Positions 47,223 through 56,198 of a stretch of DNA of 64,000 nucleotides are shown in pieces. Positions within the stretch are counted from its first letter, which is position 1, and the number at the start of each line of letters is the position of its first letter. The position numbers and the translations under genes are program-made. The notes below the pieces were generated by a model, which searched no databases, was not told the DNA's origin, and was given only the letters and a program-made list of their open reading frames with translations. The DNA comes from Belliella alkalica (GTDB lineage: Bacteria; Bacteroidota; Bacteroidia; Cytophagales; Cyclobacteriaceae): contig NZ_JAKZGO010000004.1 in assembly GCF_022549785.1 (NCBI RefSeq), positions 111,603 to 175,602 of the forward strand. Reading direction: 5' to 3'.

Positions 47223-47373
47223 ATGTGTATCCGCTTTCTAGCACGTAGCCAAGCAATAGAATATTGGATGAACGATTTGTGGTTCTGTTGTCTGTGAACT
47301 GTTGTCTGATGACGAGTATCCGCAACTTACAAAGTTACTTCTTACCCTACGTGCAACATTGCGGATACTCATA
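47223..47373. repeat. 151-bp MITE-like element, copy B
   Basis: Same length and about 85 percent identity to 12393-12543. Left end ATGTGTATCCGC and right end GCGGATACTCAT are inverted repeats with one mismatch, and GCACGTAG near the left matches CTACGTGC near the right. It ends 15 bp after the vapC stop and may act as its terminator. Confidence 0.8.
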
Positions 47374-47388
47374 ATATATTTTATTGGT

Positions 47389-47778
47389 TCAAACAGCTTG
47401 CAGTCCAAGATACTTTTCCATATCAGAAAAATCTTTATCATGATGAAGAAGTTTTATATTATTGTTGATGCAGAATGTGGCAATTATTACGTCTATGGTT
47501 TTTCTTATTGTAACACCTTTTTTTCTCAATAATCTATAATGTTCTGCCGAAAGTAAAGCTGTTTCTTTTGAACATAAAGAGAAATATGGTAAGGATTCTA
47601 ACGCCTCTTTTGCTATTTGGAACTGTTTGTCATTTTTAAATCCCTGTAATACCTCCACCAAAATCAAATCCCCAGTCACTAGCACTTTATTCCCAAGGAG
47701 CTCATATAGTTTTTCTACATGTTCTTCTTCTTTTCCATTGAAGAAATCTATCCAAACTGATGAATCTACTAGTATCAT
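47389..47778 (-). CDS. vapC: VapC PIN-domain ribonuclease toxin
   Basis: This 129-residue PIN nuclease has the acidic metal site: D5 in ILVDSSVWIDFF, E42 in LILVEVLQG, D95 in KTIDVIIATFC and the late HHDKDFSDM acidic cluster. VapC toxins cleave tRNA or rRNA to halt translation. Its ATG overlaps the vapB stop (ATGA at 47775-47778). The gene pair sits inside the hydroxyproline locus. Confidence 0.93.
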   Translation of the reverse strand: MILVDSSVWIDFFNGKEEEHVEKLYELLGNKVLVTGDLILVEVLQGFKNDKQFQIAKEALESLPYFSLCSKETALLSAEHYRLLRKKGVTIRKTIDVIIATFCINNNIKLLHHDKDFSDMEKYLGLQAV

Positions 47779-47969
47779 TGGTCAAATCTCATTTTTTCTA
47801 AATCCCCATTCCAGGTTAACTTTCCTCTTAATTTTCGGATTTTACTTTGTTGATTTAATTGAATGATCAACTTTAAGCCCTCTTCAACAGTAGCTTTCTT
47901 CGTTTTATGACCTGTGACCTTCATGGCTTCAGAAATCAAATCTTCATCTATCTCTATGTTTGTTCTCAT
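47775..47969 (-). CDS. vapB: VapB antitoxin
   Basis: This 64-residue protein has a ribbon-helix-helix N-terminus (MRTNIEIDEDLISEAMKVTG, then HKTKKATVEEGLKLII) that dimerises on DNA and a C-terminal tail (KIRKLRGKLTWNGDLEKMR) that blocks the VapC active site, as in the VapB group with the RG(K)LxW motif. It precedes vapC by four overlapping bases, the usual order. A dyad just upstream is its likely operator. Confidence 0.93.
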   Translation of the reverse strand: MRTNIEIDEDLISEAMKVTGHKTKKATVEEGLKLIIQLNQQSKIRKLRGKLTWNGDLEKMRFDQ

Positions 47970-48002
47970 TTATGTGTGTGTTTTTTATAAATATACACAT
48001 AA
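47970..48002 (-). promoter_or_regulatory. Candidate vapBC operator
   Basis: The inverted repeat TTATGTGT ... ACACATAA (17-nt spacer) abuts the vapB start codon, where autoregulatory VapB sites usually lie. Confidence 0.55.
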
Positions 48003-48276
48003 TTTGAAATTTTGGTTTTGTTATAATATAAAACAGGATAGAAATACATTTGAATAAAGTTGAAATATTTCATAAAGTATATTTCAAATCTTTTTATTAA
48101 TGTGAAGGTCAATATTCACAATTTTCGCACGGCAAATACCCATCATTATCTGTTTCAAGATATTTTGTCGAAGCTATATTTCACTGATAGTTCGCCGAAC
48201 TAGTGTACTATTAAGTAAAGACATAAATTCCGCGAGAGAACACAAATTTCCAATAATATCGAGAACCAAATATCCA
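48003..48276. other. Intergenic region upstream of vapBC
   Basis: This AT-rich gap carries the right copy of the 25-bp direct repeat (48125-48149) and, at about 48258-48280, a diverged version (CCAAATATCCATTAATATC). No ORF was seen. It would hold the vapBC promoter and the end of the aldehyde dehydrogenase transcript. Confidence 0.5.
48125..48149. repeat. 25-bp direct repeat, right copy
   Basis: Identical to 47153-47177, 972 bp away. Confidence 0.8.
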
Positions 48277-49728
48277 TTAATATCTATTATTGAGTTCCCC
48301 ATCAATCATCCTCCAGATCCCCAATGGATTACTTTCTTTTAATGCGTCTGGCAAAAGCTTTTCTGGCATGTCTTGAAAGGCGATTGGTCTGGCGAAACGC
48401 TTGATAGCATATGCTCCAACAGAGGTAGAGCGACTATCTGAAGTGGAAGGATAGGGGCCGCCATGTTGCATAGCATATCCTACTTCAACGCCTGTTGGGA
48501 CGCCTTTGAAAAGCAGCCTACCGCATTTTTCCTCTAGAAGATTGATAAGCGCTGATTTTTGAGAAAGCTCTTCCTCCTCTCCCCAAAGGGTTATGGTCAA
48601 CTGTCCTTGAAGTTTGCGGGCAATGGCAAGTAGTTCCTCCGAATCTTTATATATTACCACTATCGCAAATGAACCAAATACTTCTTCTTGAAATAGGTCA
48701 TCTTCCAACCAATCATTTGCTGTAATTTTTGCCAAAGCAGGATGGGCTTTGATGATGTCTTCGGCAGAATTTATTTGTAACCACTCAAGCTCTTCCTTGC
48801 TTTTTAATTTGGCAAGTGAATCATAGTAAGCTTTTGCTATGCCTTCATGTAACATAGGCGCAGCGGCAATCTCTTTGATTTCCTTTTTGACTGCATTGCA
48901 AAATGCATCTGTGTGGATTTGCGGTACCATGATCAATCCTGGATTGGTACAAAACTGCCCTGCTCCCAAAGTGAGTGAGCTTACAAAAGATTTTGCCAAG
49001 CCTTCAATGTTGGATCCTAATTTATTTTCTAATGTAATAATTGGGTTTACAGAACCCATTTCTGCAAAAACAGGAATTGGTTCTTCCCTTTGATTGGCGA
49101 GATCGAATATGGCTTTACCACCCTTATATGACCCCGTAAATGCAACTGCCTTAGCCATGCGGTGCTTTACTAACTCTTGTCCCTCTTCAACTCCACCTTC
49201 TATATGTGTAAAAAGCCCAAATGGAAGTCCTGAATCTGCCACAGCTTTTGAAATCAATTGTCCAACCAATTCTGATGTCTTGGGGTGTGCTGGATGTCCT
49301 TTGTAGATGACGGGACATCCTGCTGCCAAAGCAGAAATAGTATCACCTCCTGCAGTAGAAAAAGCCAATGGAAAATTACTAGCACCGAAAACTACCACTG
49401 GTCCGAGTGCAGTAAGGAATCTTCGGAGGTCTGGCTTAGGTGCCGGGGTTCTTTCTGGATTTGCATGATCTATGACTGCTTCTACCCAGCTTCCTTCTTC
49501 CACCAAGTCAGCAAATAGCTTGATTTGTCCTACTGTCCTACCTAATTCTCCAGTAATTCTCCCCTCTGGTAAGTTTGATTCACTAGATGCCAATGGGATT
49601 AAGGTGGTTTTTTCAGCTTCGATATTTGAAGCTATTTTTCTCAAAAAACCCGCTTTGCTTTTTCCCGAGATTTTTTTGAATTGCAAAAATGCTTCTTGTG
49701 CGTCTTGGAAAATATGGTCGTAGTTCAT
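48277..49728 (-). CDS. Aldehyde dehydrogenase, probable 2-oxoglutarate semialdehyde (2,5-dioxovalerate) dehydrogenase
   Basis: This 483-residue NAD(P)-dependent enzyme has catalytic C260 in LGAGQFCTNPGL, general base E223 in VFAEMGSVNP, the cofactor loop FTGSYKGGKAI (198-208) and K143 in YKGHP. The GHPAHPKTSELV segment and the TNPGL ending resemble alpha-ketoglutarate semialdehyde dehydrogenases of the hydroxyproline and pentose pathways rather than betaine or lactaldehyde enzymes. It would make 2-oxoglutarate in the last step of hydroxyproline breakdown. Transcribed in the same direction as the DapA-like gene 320 bp upstream. Confidence 0.9.
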   Translation of the reverse strand: MNYDHIFQDAQEAFLQFKKISGKSKAGFLRKIASNIEAEKTTLIPLASSESNLPEGRITGELGRTVGQIKLFADLVEEGSWVEAVIDHANPERTPAPKPDLRRFLTALGPVVVFGASNFPLAFSTAGGDTISALAAGCPVIYKGHPAHPKTSELVGQLISKAVADSGLPFGLFTHIEGGVEEGQELVKHRMAKAVAFTGSYKGGKAIFDLANQREEPIPVFAEMGSVNPIITLENKLGSNIEGLAKSFVSSLTLGAGQFCTNPGLIMVPQIHTDAFCNAVKKEIKEIAAAPMLHEGIAKAYYDSLAKLKSKEELEWLQINSAEDIIKAHPALAKITANDWLEDDLFQEEVFGSFAIVVIYKDSEELLAIARKLQGQLTITLWGEEEELSQKSALINLLEEKCGRLLFKGVPTGVEVGYAMQHGGPYPSTSDSRSTSVGAYAIKRFARPIAFQDMPEKLLPDALKESNPLGIWRMIDGELNNRY

Positions 49729-50048
49729 GGATGATTGTTTTAGTTATTGGTTGAATAGTGGATTAAGTTATTTTTGGGCAAATTCTCTGCTCTCGCAAAG
49801 CTTGTTCCGTAGAATTACTGAAGAAAGCAGACAAAGGCCACAGTGTCTAGTTTCTCGAAACAATATTCGACATTTTTTAAATCATGAATTTTGAACTCCG
49901 AATAATGAATCAAGAATTCGCTAGGTACTTGATTGTAATCCAGCATCTACTATCCTCAGCGCATCTCTGCAACTTTGCGATCTCTGCGTGACCTTCACTT
50001 GTTCTTGAATCTCGTCTCTCGCTTCTAGCCTCTCGGATCTTTCTACTT
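49729..50048. other. Intergenic region with word-like repeats
   Basis: This 320-bp gap between the DapA-like gene and the aldehyde dehydrogenase gene holds low-complexity words (CTCTGC and GCGATCTCTGCGTGACC, TCTCGTCTCTCGCTTCTAGCC) of the kind dispersed in Bacteroidota intergenic DNA. The motif GAATTC flanks a short stretch at about 49885-49920. No ORF or clear terminator was seen. Confidence 0.45.
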
Positions 50049-50939
50049 TCAAACCACCGGCCTATTCTCCAGACCTCTTTTGATGATGTTTTCTATTTTG
50101 ATTCTTTCTTCGCCGACTAAGGTCAACCTTGGTGCTCTGACCCATTCTGTTCCGATACCGGTTAGCTGTTCTGCAAGCTTGATGTATTGGACGAGTTTGG
50201 GGTGTATATCCAGCTCCAGAAGCGGCAAAAACCATCTGTAGATATCCAATGCCTCTTCATATTTTCCTTCTTTCACCAAATTGAATACAGCAACAGTTTC
50301 TTTTGGAAATGCACAAACCAAACCAGCCACCCAGCCATCTGCACCCATCACTAGTTCTTCCATAGCCAAGGTATCCACTCCACACAGAATTTTGTAGCGG
50401 TCTCCAAATCGGTTTTTCATCCGTGTTACGTTTGATATATCTCTGGTGGATTCTTTTATAGCTTGGATATTATCACACGCTGTTAGTTCTTCAAACATTT
50501 GGATTGTTACCAAAGTCTTGTAATCAACAGGGTTGTTGTATATCATTATTGGTAAATCGATGCTGTTGGCTACGGCCTTGAAGTAAGTTACTACTTCTCT
50601 GTGGTCTGCTGAGTAGCGCATTGGAGGCAAAAGCATCAATCCAGAAGCACCCATTTCTTTGGCTTTTTCAGCCCAGAAAATAGCGTCTCGGGTGGCTCCT
50701 TCAGCTATATTCAAAATTACAGGCACCTTTCCGTTGATGTAATCGACAGTTTCGGTGGTGAGTTTGATTTTTTCTTCTTGAGAAAGTACTGATGACTCAC
50801 CTAGGGTGCCTCCCAAGATGATTCCGTTCACCCCAGCTTCTAATTGGGCATCGATGTTTTTGAAAAACATCTCCATGTCCAGATTTCCATTTTGGTGAAA
50901 TTTTGTAGTAACTGCCGGGAATACGCCTTGCCAATTCAT
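50049..50939 (-). CDS. DapA-family lyase, probable pyrroline-4-hydroxy-2-carboxylate deaminase
   Basis: This 296-residue class I aldolase-fold enzyme has Schiff-base K162 in IQAIKESTRD, Y134 in IMIYNNP and the GGTLGES loop at 43-49. Being beside hydroxyproline epimerase and semialdehyde dehydrogenase, it most likely deaminates pyrroline-4-hydroxy-2-carboxylate to 2-oxoglutarate semialdehyde, and not dihydrodipicolinate synthesis. It is the first gene of the minus-strand run, divergent from the AraC regulator. Confidence 0.9.
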   Translation of the reverse strand: MNWQGVFPAVTTKFHQNGNLDMEMFFKNIDAQLEAGVNGIILGGTLGESSVLSQEEKIKLTTETVDYINGKVPVILNIAEGATRDAIFWAEKAKEMGASGLMLLPPMRYSADHREVVTYFKAVANSIDLPIMIYNNPVDYKTLVTIQMFEELTACDNIQAIKESTRDISNVTRMKNRFGDRYKILCGVDTLAMEELVMGADGWVAGLVCAFPKETVAVFNLVKEGKYEEALDIYRWFLPLLELDIHPKLVQYIKLAEQLTGIGTEWVRAPRLTLVGEERIKIENIIKRGLENRPVV

Positions 50940-51403
50940 ATTGTCATGTTTAAGGTTTGCTTAGATTTTGAGAAAACTGATTGAGACATTCATCTATTTC
51001 ACTCTGCTTAATCTACATTTTATAATTTAATATGATTATCTGCTTTCACACCAGTATCCATATAAATTTTAATTCCATTGATACACTAATGTCTAATGGA
51101 CTGATAACAATTCTCCGCACGATTTCATGAGAAAATTCACTTTCTGGCATCCTTGCGGCTAATCATGTTATTCTATTTTCAAAGTTACAGTTCCAAAAGT
51201 TATTTATGCTATACATATTTAGTCGTTATTAGTACTATATTGATTTAATTGTAGTTAAAATCTATTAGATATATTAATTTACTATCGAAATACCGAATTT
51301 GAAACCTCAATAAATTGCCTAAGATATAGGAGTTGATGTTAGTCTATAAACTTCAAATGGCATATAAATCTTTTGTCCATTATCTTTCACCCCCTTACAG
51401 TCC
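50940..51403. other. Divergent intergenic region of the hydroxyproline locus
   Basis: This 464-bp AT-rich region separates the DapA-like gene from the AraC-type regulator and should contain both promoters and the regulator's binding sites. No convincing inverted repeat was found by eye. No ORF of note. Confidence 0.5.
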
Positions 51404-52282
51404 ATGAGAAAAGTCATATCATTTCAAATTCCAAAATCCAATAAAGAATTTGTAAGGTTCCAAGTAGACGCCGGGAAACATTTTTATGATAAGCTTCATC
51501 AGCATCCCCAATGGCAGCTTACTTTGATTTTGAAGGGAAAAGGACACTTGATGGTAGGTGATTATCTTGGGAGGTTTGAACCTGGTGATATGTTTTTGTT
51601 TTCTTCCAATATTCCACATGTATTTCGCTCTGACTCTGAGTATTTTGATCAGGAATCAGAAAAGGAGTCTTTGGGACATACCTTGTTTTTTGATTTTGAA
51701 GCATTAGGTAAAAAATTTATTGAAGTTGAAGAATTTGTCGAATTACAACACTGGATATACCAAACCAAGGGTTGTTTTTCTATTAATGGAGATGCTAAAA
51801 ATGCGATAGCCAATAAGATGAGTTTTTTTTCAGAACAAAAAGGCTTGAACAAAATGCTTATTTCTTTTGAGATATTGAAGGTTTTAATGGAATCTAAAGA
51901 TCTTGCTTTGCTAAATACATTGATTCCTTCAATAGATTACACTGAAACTGAAGGCAAGCGAATAGGGCAGGTGATGTCATTTATACTCGCCCAAAGTCAG
52001 CAAGAAATACATTTGCAAGATGTGGCAGAAGTTGCGAATCTAAGTAAGGAAGCATTTTGCAGGTTTTTCAAAGCACGTACAGGAAAGACTTATACTGAAT
52101 TTTTGAACCAAGTTAGAATTCATCAGGCCTGTGAACTTCTGCAGGAATCAGAATTTCCGATTTCAGAAATTGCTTATCAATCTGGGTTTCAAAATTTATC
52201 ATATTTCAATAGGGTGTTTAAGAAAGTCAAAGGAGTAAGTCCAATGAAATTTAGAGAAATGGGGATATCACGTAATAAATAG
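51404..52282 (+). CDS. AraC-family transcriptional regulator with cupin sensor
   Basis: This 292-residue regulator has an N-terminal cupin-like ligand domain (HPQWQLTLILKGKGHLMVGDYLGRFEPGDMFLFSSNIPH, 33-72) and a C-terminal AraC double HTH (about 195-288: IHLQDVAEVANLSKEAFCRFF, then PISEIAYQSGFQNLSYFNRVFKKVKGVSPMKFR). The position, divergent from the DapA-like gene, makes it the likely regulator of the hydroxyproline genes; the inducer is inferred, not shown. Confidence 0.92.
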   Translation: MRKVISFQIPKSNKEFVRFQVDAGKHFYDKLHQHPQWQLTLILKGKGHLMVGDYLGRFEPGDMFLFSSNIPHVFRSDSEYFDQESEKESLGHTLFFDFEALGKKFIEVEEFVELQHWIYQTKGCFSINGDAKNAIANKMSFFSEQKGLNKMLISFEILKVLMESKDLALLNTLIPSIDYTETEGKRIGQVMSFILAQSQQEIHLQDVAEVANLSKEAFCRFFKARTGKTYTEFLNQVRIHQACELLQESEFPISEIAYQSGFQNLSYFNRVFKKVKGVSPMKFREMGISRNK

Positions 52283-52465
52283 ACCTTTTGAATGGACATA
52301 TGGATTACTCATTTCCTTTAATGACATCATTTTTGTTGTTTTTTTTAAAATTAAAACATGAAACTTTTGCAGATAATACCATTGAGGATCATCCTTTGAA
52401 TGGATTTAGTTCATAACTTTGACAGATATTGTAGCGTACTTAGATTATCTTTTTACTTGAATCAA

Positions 52466-53827
52466 ATGAAAAACTCTAAATTAAAATTGTTAAAGGGAAT
52501 AGTGTTGTTGTCTGCGGTGATTCTGTCTATCATTTCTTGCAATGATACCAACAACCTACCTCCACAAAATGAGCAATTGATTCTTGGTACAGTGGAAGAT
52601 CTTCAGAATTTTACGCTTTTTGTGCAAGCGGTCAATCGCGCTGGACTTCAGGAGGCATTAGCCCAACAAGGACCATTTACTGTATTTGCCCCAAATGATG
52701 AAGCATTTAGGGAAACCTTGCAAAGTTTGGGAATCAGCTCAATTCAAAATATTCCATCGGATGAACTGCAAGCTCTTTTGGCATACCATATCATACCAGG
52801 AAGAATTCTTTATAATCAAATCCCAACTGGTGAAGTTGAAACCTTCCTAGAAAGTATAAATATCATTTTTAGCAGAAATGGCAATAATTTGACTATCAAC
52901 GACTCTATACAAATTCTTTCTAGAAACATTGAGGCAAGAAATGGAATGATCCACGAGATCGACAAAGTTTTATTCCCACCAGCAAATTCGATTCTGAACG
53001 TGGTCGAGAATAATGGTTTTTCAACTTTCCTTGCGGCCGTAGAAGCGGTTGAATTTGAAGGTTTATTGGCAAATGAAGGGCCATTCACTCTGTTTGTTCC
53101 TACAAATGCGGCCTTCACTCGTTACTTGACTGAAATTGATATAGACCAAGAAACACTTTTGGATTCGCCAGAATTGGATAGGATCATTTCTTATCATTTG
53201 ATTGATGGAGTACTTCCTGCAGCCTCTATAGTAGCGGGGAGCGTTCCATCACTTACAGAGGCGCCAATTTTCTTGAGTGTCGCACCTAATGGTGCAATTT
53301 GGGTCAATGGTAAGGCAAGGATAACAGCTTCTAACTTAGCCGCCGACAATGGTCTGGTACATGTGATAGACCAAGTTATCCAATCACCGACGCAATCTAT
53401 TTCAGAAAAAATCACTTCTTTGAATACTGTTGAAAATCCACAGTTTATCATTTTGGTAGAAGCATTGGAGAAAACTGGCCAAATTACTGATTTGGATAGG
53501 GATTTTGAAGATAATGTGACGCTTTTTGCTCCTACAGATGCTGCATTTGAAGAGTTGTTCGCAGATTTGGGAGTGACGGGTATCAACGCTATAGAAGTAG
53601 AGACTTTGAGAAGAATCCTTCAATATCATTTGACTCCTAGTAGGTTGTTCTCCCAAGATCTAAGGGAAGGAGCTACACTTCCAACGTTGATCAGTGGACA
53701 AACACTAAGCGTAAACCTTGCCCAACTCCAGATCAATGAATCAGGTTTGATTTCAAACCTTCTCAATATCCATGGACAAAATGGAGTTGTCCATGGAATT
53801 GATAAAGTGTTGGTTCCAGAGGATTAG
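52466..53827 (+). CDS. Fasciclin (FAS1) triple-domain lipoprotein
   Basis: This 453-residue surface lipoprotein has a lipobox LSIISCNDT after MKNSKLKLLKGIVLLSAV. Three FAS1 domains follow, at roughly 30-165, 168-300 and 303-450, each with the paired H1/H2 motifs: GPFTVFAPNDEAF and NGMIHEIDKVL, GPFTLFVPTNAAF and NGLVHVIDQVI, NVTLFAPTDAAF and NGVVHGIDKVL. FAS1 domains mediate adhesion. I start at the Met before KNSK; the open frame starts earlier at 52400. No partner gene. Confidence 0.93.
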   Translation: MKNSKLKLLKGIVLLSAVILSIISCNDTNNLPPQNEQLILGTVEDLQNFTLFVQAVNRAGLQEALAQQGPFTVFAPNDEAFRETLQSLGISSIQNIPSDELQALLAYHIIPGRILYNQIPTGEVETFLESINIIFSRNGNNLTINDSIQILSRNIEARNGMIHEIDKVLFPPANSILNVVENNGFSTFLAAVEAVEFEGLLANEGPFTLFVPTNAAFTRYLTEIDIDQETLLDSPELDRIISYHLIDGVLPAASIVAGSVPSLTEAPIFLSVAPNGAIWVNGKARITASNLAADNGLVHVIDQVIQSPTQSISEKITSLNTVENPQFIILVEALEKTGQITDLDRDFEDNVTLFAPTDAAFEELFADLGVTGINAIEVETLRRILQYHLTPSRLFSQDLREGATLPTLISGQTLSVNLAQLQINESGLISNLLNIHGQNGVVHGIDKVLVPED

Positions 53828-53967
53828 TTTCTGAAATAGGTGAATTTAATTATACTCCTAATACCATAGAATCAAGCCGGTAATATTTGTGTTCTTTGCA
53901 ATTTTAAGCCAATGTCCACCTATAAAATCAGCTTTATCCGCAATAGCTTTACACCGTCAAGTGAACC

Positions 53968-56058
53968 CTACCTTTTGGTAAACTCTTCTTTGGCGGTATC
54001 TAAAAAGTTTACAAAACTTACAATATTTGTCTCATAGCCTATTGGTTTTACGAGCAACTCCTCATTATGATCCAAAATCACATAATAGGGCTGGGCATTG
54101 TTGTTGAACTTTGTGATTTGAAAATCTGCATTTTGTTTGCCAATAGTTTTCTTTTCCTTTCCATCATACTCGGACACAAACCATTCTGATTCTGGCAACT
54201 CAAATCTCTCATCGATATACAAGGCCACCAATACAAAATCTTCGTTCAATCGCTGCATCACCTGAGGGTCAGTCCAAACCCTCGCTTCCATTTCCCTACA
54301 GTTCACACAGCCATGTCCTGTGAAATCAATAAACAATGGTTTGCCTGCCTTCTTTGCCGCTGCCAATGCTTGATCGTAGTCAAAGTAACCTTGAAACCCA
54401 GGAGGAAAATGTAAAAGGTCAGCATATTTTGGGATTTCATCCAATTGGTTTGCTCCTGACATGGTCGAATTTCTGTTTACCATGATGTTAAAGTCATGCG
54501 TAGCCATAGGAGGTAAGTAACCGCTTAGGGCTTTCAGAGGTGCTCCCCAAAGGCCTGGAATCAAGTAAACTACAAATACAAACGTGGAAATTGCCAACAT
54601 CAACCTCGGCACGCCAATAGTTTCCATCGGAGAATCGTGCTTTGTTCTGATTTTTCCCAAAAGATAAAACCCCAACAAAGCAAAAATAACAACCCAAATG
54701 GCAATGTAAATATCTCTATCCAACAATCCCCAATGATAAACCTGATCTGCTACTGACAAGAACTTGAAAGCCAAAGCAAGTTCTAAGAAGCCCAAGACAA
54801 CCTTCACTGAATTCAACCATCCACCGGATTTTGGCAATGAATTTAACCAATGTGGAAAAACTGCGAATAGCGTAAAAGGAATGGCAAATGCCAAAGAAAA
54901 GGCAAACATTCCCAATATTGGCTTTACCAATGCGCCACCTGCTGAGCTGATCAATATCGACCCCACTATCGGGCCAGTACATGAAAACGAAACCAAAACC
55001 AAAGTGAAAGCCATGAAGAATATTCCAGTCATTCCGCCTTTGTCTGCCTTTTCATCCATTTTGTTCACAAAACTGCTTGGCAATGTCAATTCGAACATTC
55101 CCAAGAATGCGAATGCAAAAAAGATAAACACCAAAAAGAAAAAGACATTTGGTACCCAATGGGTGGACAGCCAGTTGGCAAATTCAGGGCCTTGAATAGC
55201 AGCTACGGCTGTACCTGCAATGGTGTAAATTGCAATAATCGAAAAGCCATATACAAAGGCATTTCTGATTCCCGCAGCTCTGGATTTTGACCTTCCCGTG
55301 AAAAAAGTGACGGTCATCGGGATCATAGGAAATACACAAGGAGTCAACAAAGCAGCCAAGCCAGCCAAAAAGGCTAAAATCATAAACCCAATCAAACCTT
55401 CCTTGTCAGAATCTCCCTCCAAATCAATGTAAGTTCTTTCTTGATCTTGAGTAGCTACCTCTTCTGTATTTGGACTTTCTTCGACTTGAGCAACCGAGTC
55501 CTCATTTGCATTTTCTTCAGCATCAGTTGCTGGTAATATTTGTGAGTCAACTGCACTTGCTTGATTTGTGGTAGCAGCTGCCTTAGCTTTTATGGTAAAA
55601 TCCTCTTCAAATGGTACGCATTGCCCGGTGACATCAGTACACATTTGATAACTTAGAAAACCATCAATATTGATAGTTTCAGAGGTGATTTTGATCGTTT
55701 GCTCGAAGCTTCCCGAACCTTCAAAATAAGTCACATCTCCATCCCAAGTATCATCAAACTTTTTCTTGGGATTGATGGCTTTCAGCTTTCCGACCAAGGT
55801 GAAGCCTGTTGATTTCTTTTCATCTAATTCCAACTCTGTCAACATCGGCCCTAAATCAGGATCAAAATCATTGGAATAGATGTACCAATCTCTCGGGATC
55901 TGTGCTTTGAAAACCAGCTTTACTTCATCTCCTATTTTAATTTCTTTCTCAGACAACTGAATGGACCAGCTAGGTGGAGAAATCATCTGGGCACTCGCTA
56001 CGTTGGTTAGGAATAAAAAGAGCGATAGGATCAGTGAAGATTTGATAAGTCTTGACAT
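53968..56058 (-). CDS. dsbD: DsbD-type thiol:disulfide reductase
   Basis: This 696-residue inner-membrane protein moves electrons from cytoplasmic thioredoxin to the periplasm. The signal peptide is followed by an N-terminal alpha domain with the C140/C147 pair (CTDVTGQC), a membrane domain with C241 in LLTPCVFPMIPMTV and C360 in SFSCTGPIVGSI, and a C-terminal thioredoxin domain with C584/C587 in GHGCVNCREME. All six redox cysteines are present. A low-complexity E/D/S linker lies at about 165-215. It is on the minus strand downstream of the M20 dipeptidase, whose terminator separates them. Confidence 0.95.
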   Translation of the reverse strand: MSRLIKSSLILSLFLFLTNVASAQMISPPSWSIQLSEKEIKIGDEVKLVFKAQIPRDWYIYSNDFDPDLGPMLTELELDEKKSTGFTLVGKLKAINPKKKFDDTWDGDVTYFEGSGSFEQTIKITSETINIDGFLSYQMCTDVTGQCVPFEEDFTIKAKAAATTNQASAVDSQILPATDAEENANEDSVAQVEESPNTEEVATQDQERTYIDLEGDSDKEGLIGFMILAFLAGLAALLTPCVFPMIPMTVTFFTGRSKSRAAGIRNAFVYGFSIIAIYTIAGTAVAAIQGPEFANWLSTHWVPNVFFFLVFIFFAFAFLGMFELTLPSSFVNKMDEKADKGGMTGIFFMAFTLVLVSFSCTGPIVGSILISSAGGALVKPILGMFAFSLAFAIPFTLFAVFPHWLNSLPKSGGWLNSVKVVLGFLELALAFKFLSVADQVYHWGLLDRDIYIAIWVVIFALLGFYLLGKIRTKHDSPMETIGVPRLMLAISTFVFVVYLIPGLWGAPLKALSGYLPPMATHDFNIMVNRNSTMSGANQLDEIPKYADLLHFPPGFQGYFDYDQALAAAKKAGKPLFIDFTGHGCVNCREMEARVWTDPQVMQRLNEDFVLVALYIDERFELPESEWFVSEYDGKEKKTIGKQNADFQITKFNNNAQPYYVILDHNEELLVKPIGYETNIVSFVNFLDTAKEEFTKR

Positions 56059-56144
56059 GGTATGTAAATGGATGCTAAACTGATTGTAAAAAGGATAAAA
56101 GAACTAAGAAAGTTCAGTAGGCAACAATTCTTGGAGAATAAATA

Positions 56145-56187
56145 AAAGAAAACTCCAAACAGCTTAATTCAAGTCGTTTGGAGTTTT
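56145..56187 (-). terminator. Terminator of the M20 dipeptidase gene
   Basis: AACTCCAAAC and GTTTGGAGTT pair perfectly around a 15-nt loop (56151-56185), followed on the minus strand by TTTTCTTTTATTT. Confidence 0.85.
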
Positions 56188-56198
56188 TGAAATTACTT

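Noticed and set aside
47389-47969. Prophage or integrative element carrying vapBC
   Set aside because: No integrase, recombinase or phage gene is nearby; only a short direct-repeat bracket is present.
50049-50939. Lysine-pathway DapA
   Set aside because: The neighbours are hydroxyproline epimerase and semialdehyde dehydrogenase and there is no lysine gene, so a catabolic deaminase fits better.
54764-55195. 143-codon plus-strand frame
   Set aside because: It is the antisense of the DsbD membrane domain, whose motifs and cysteines are intact.
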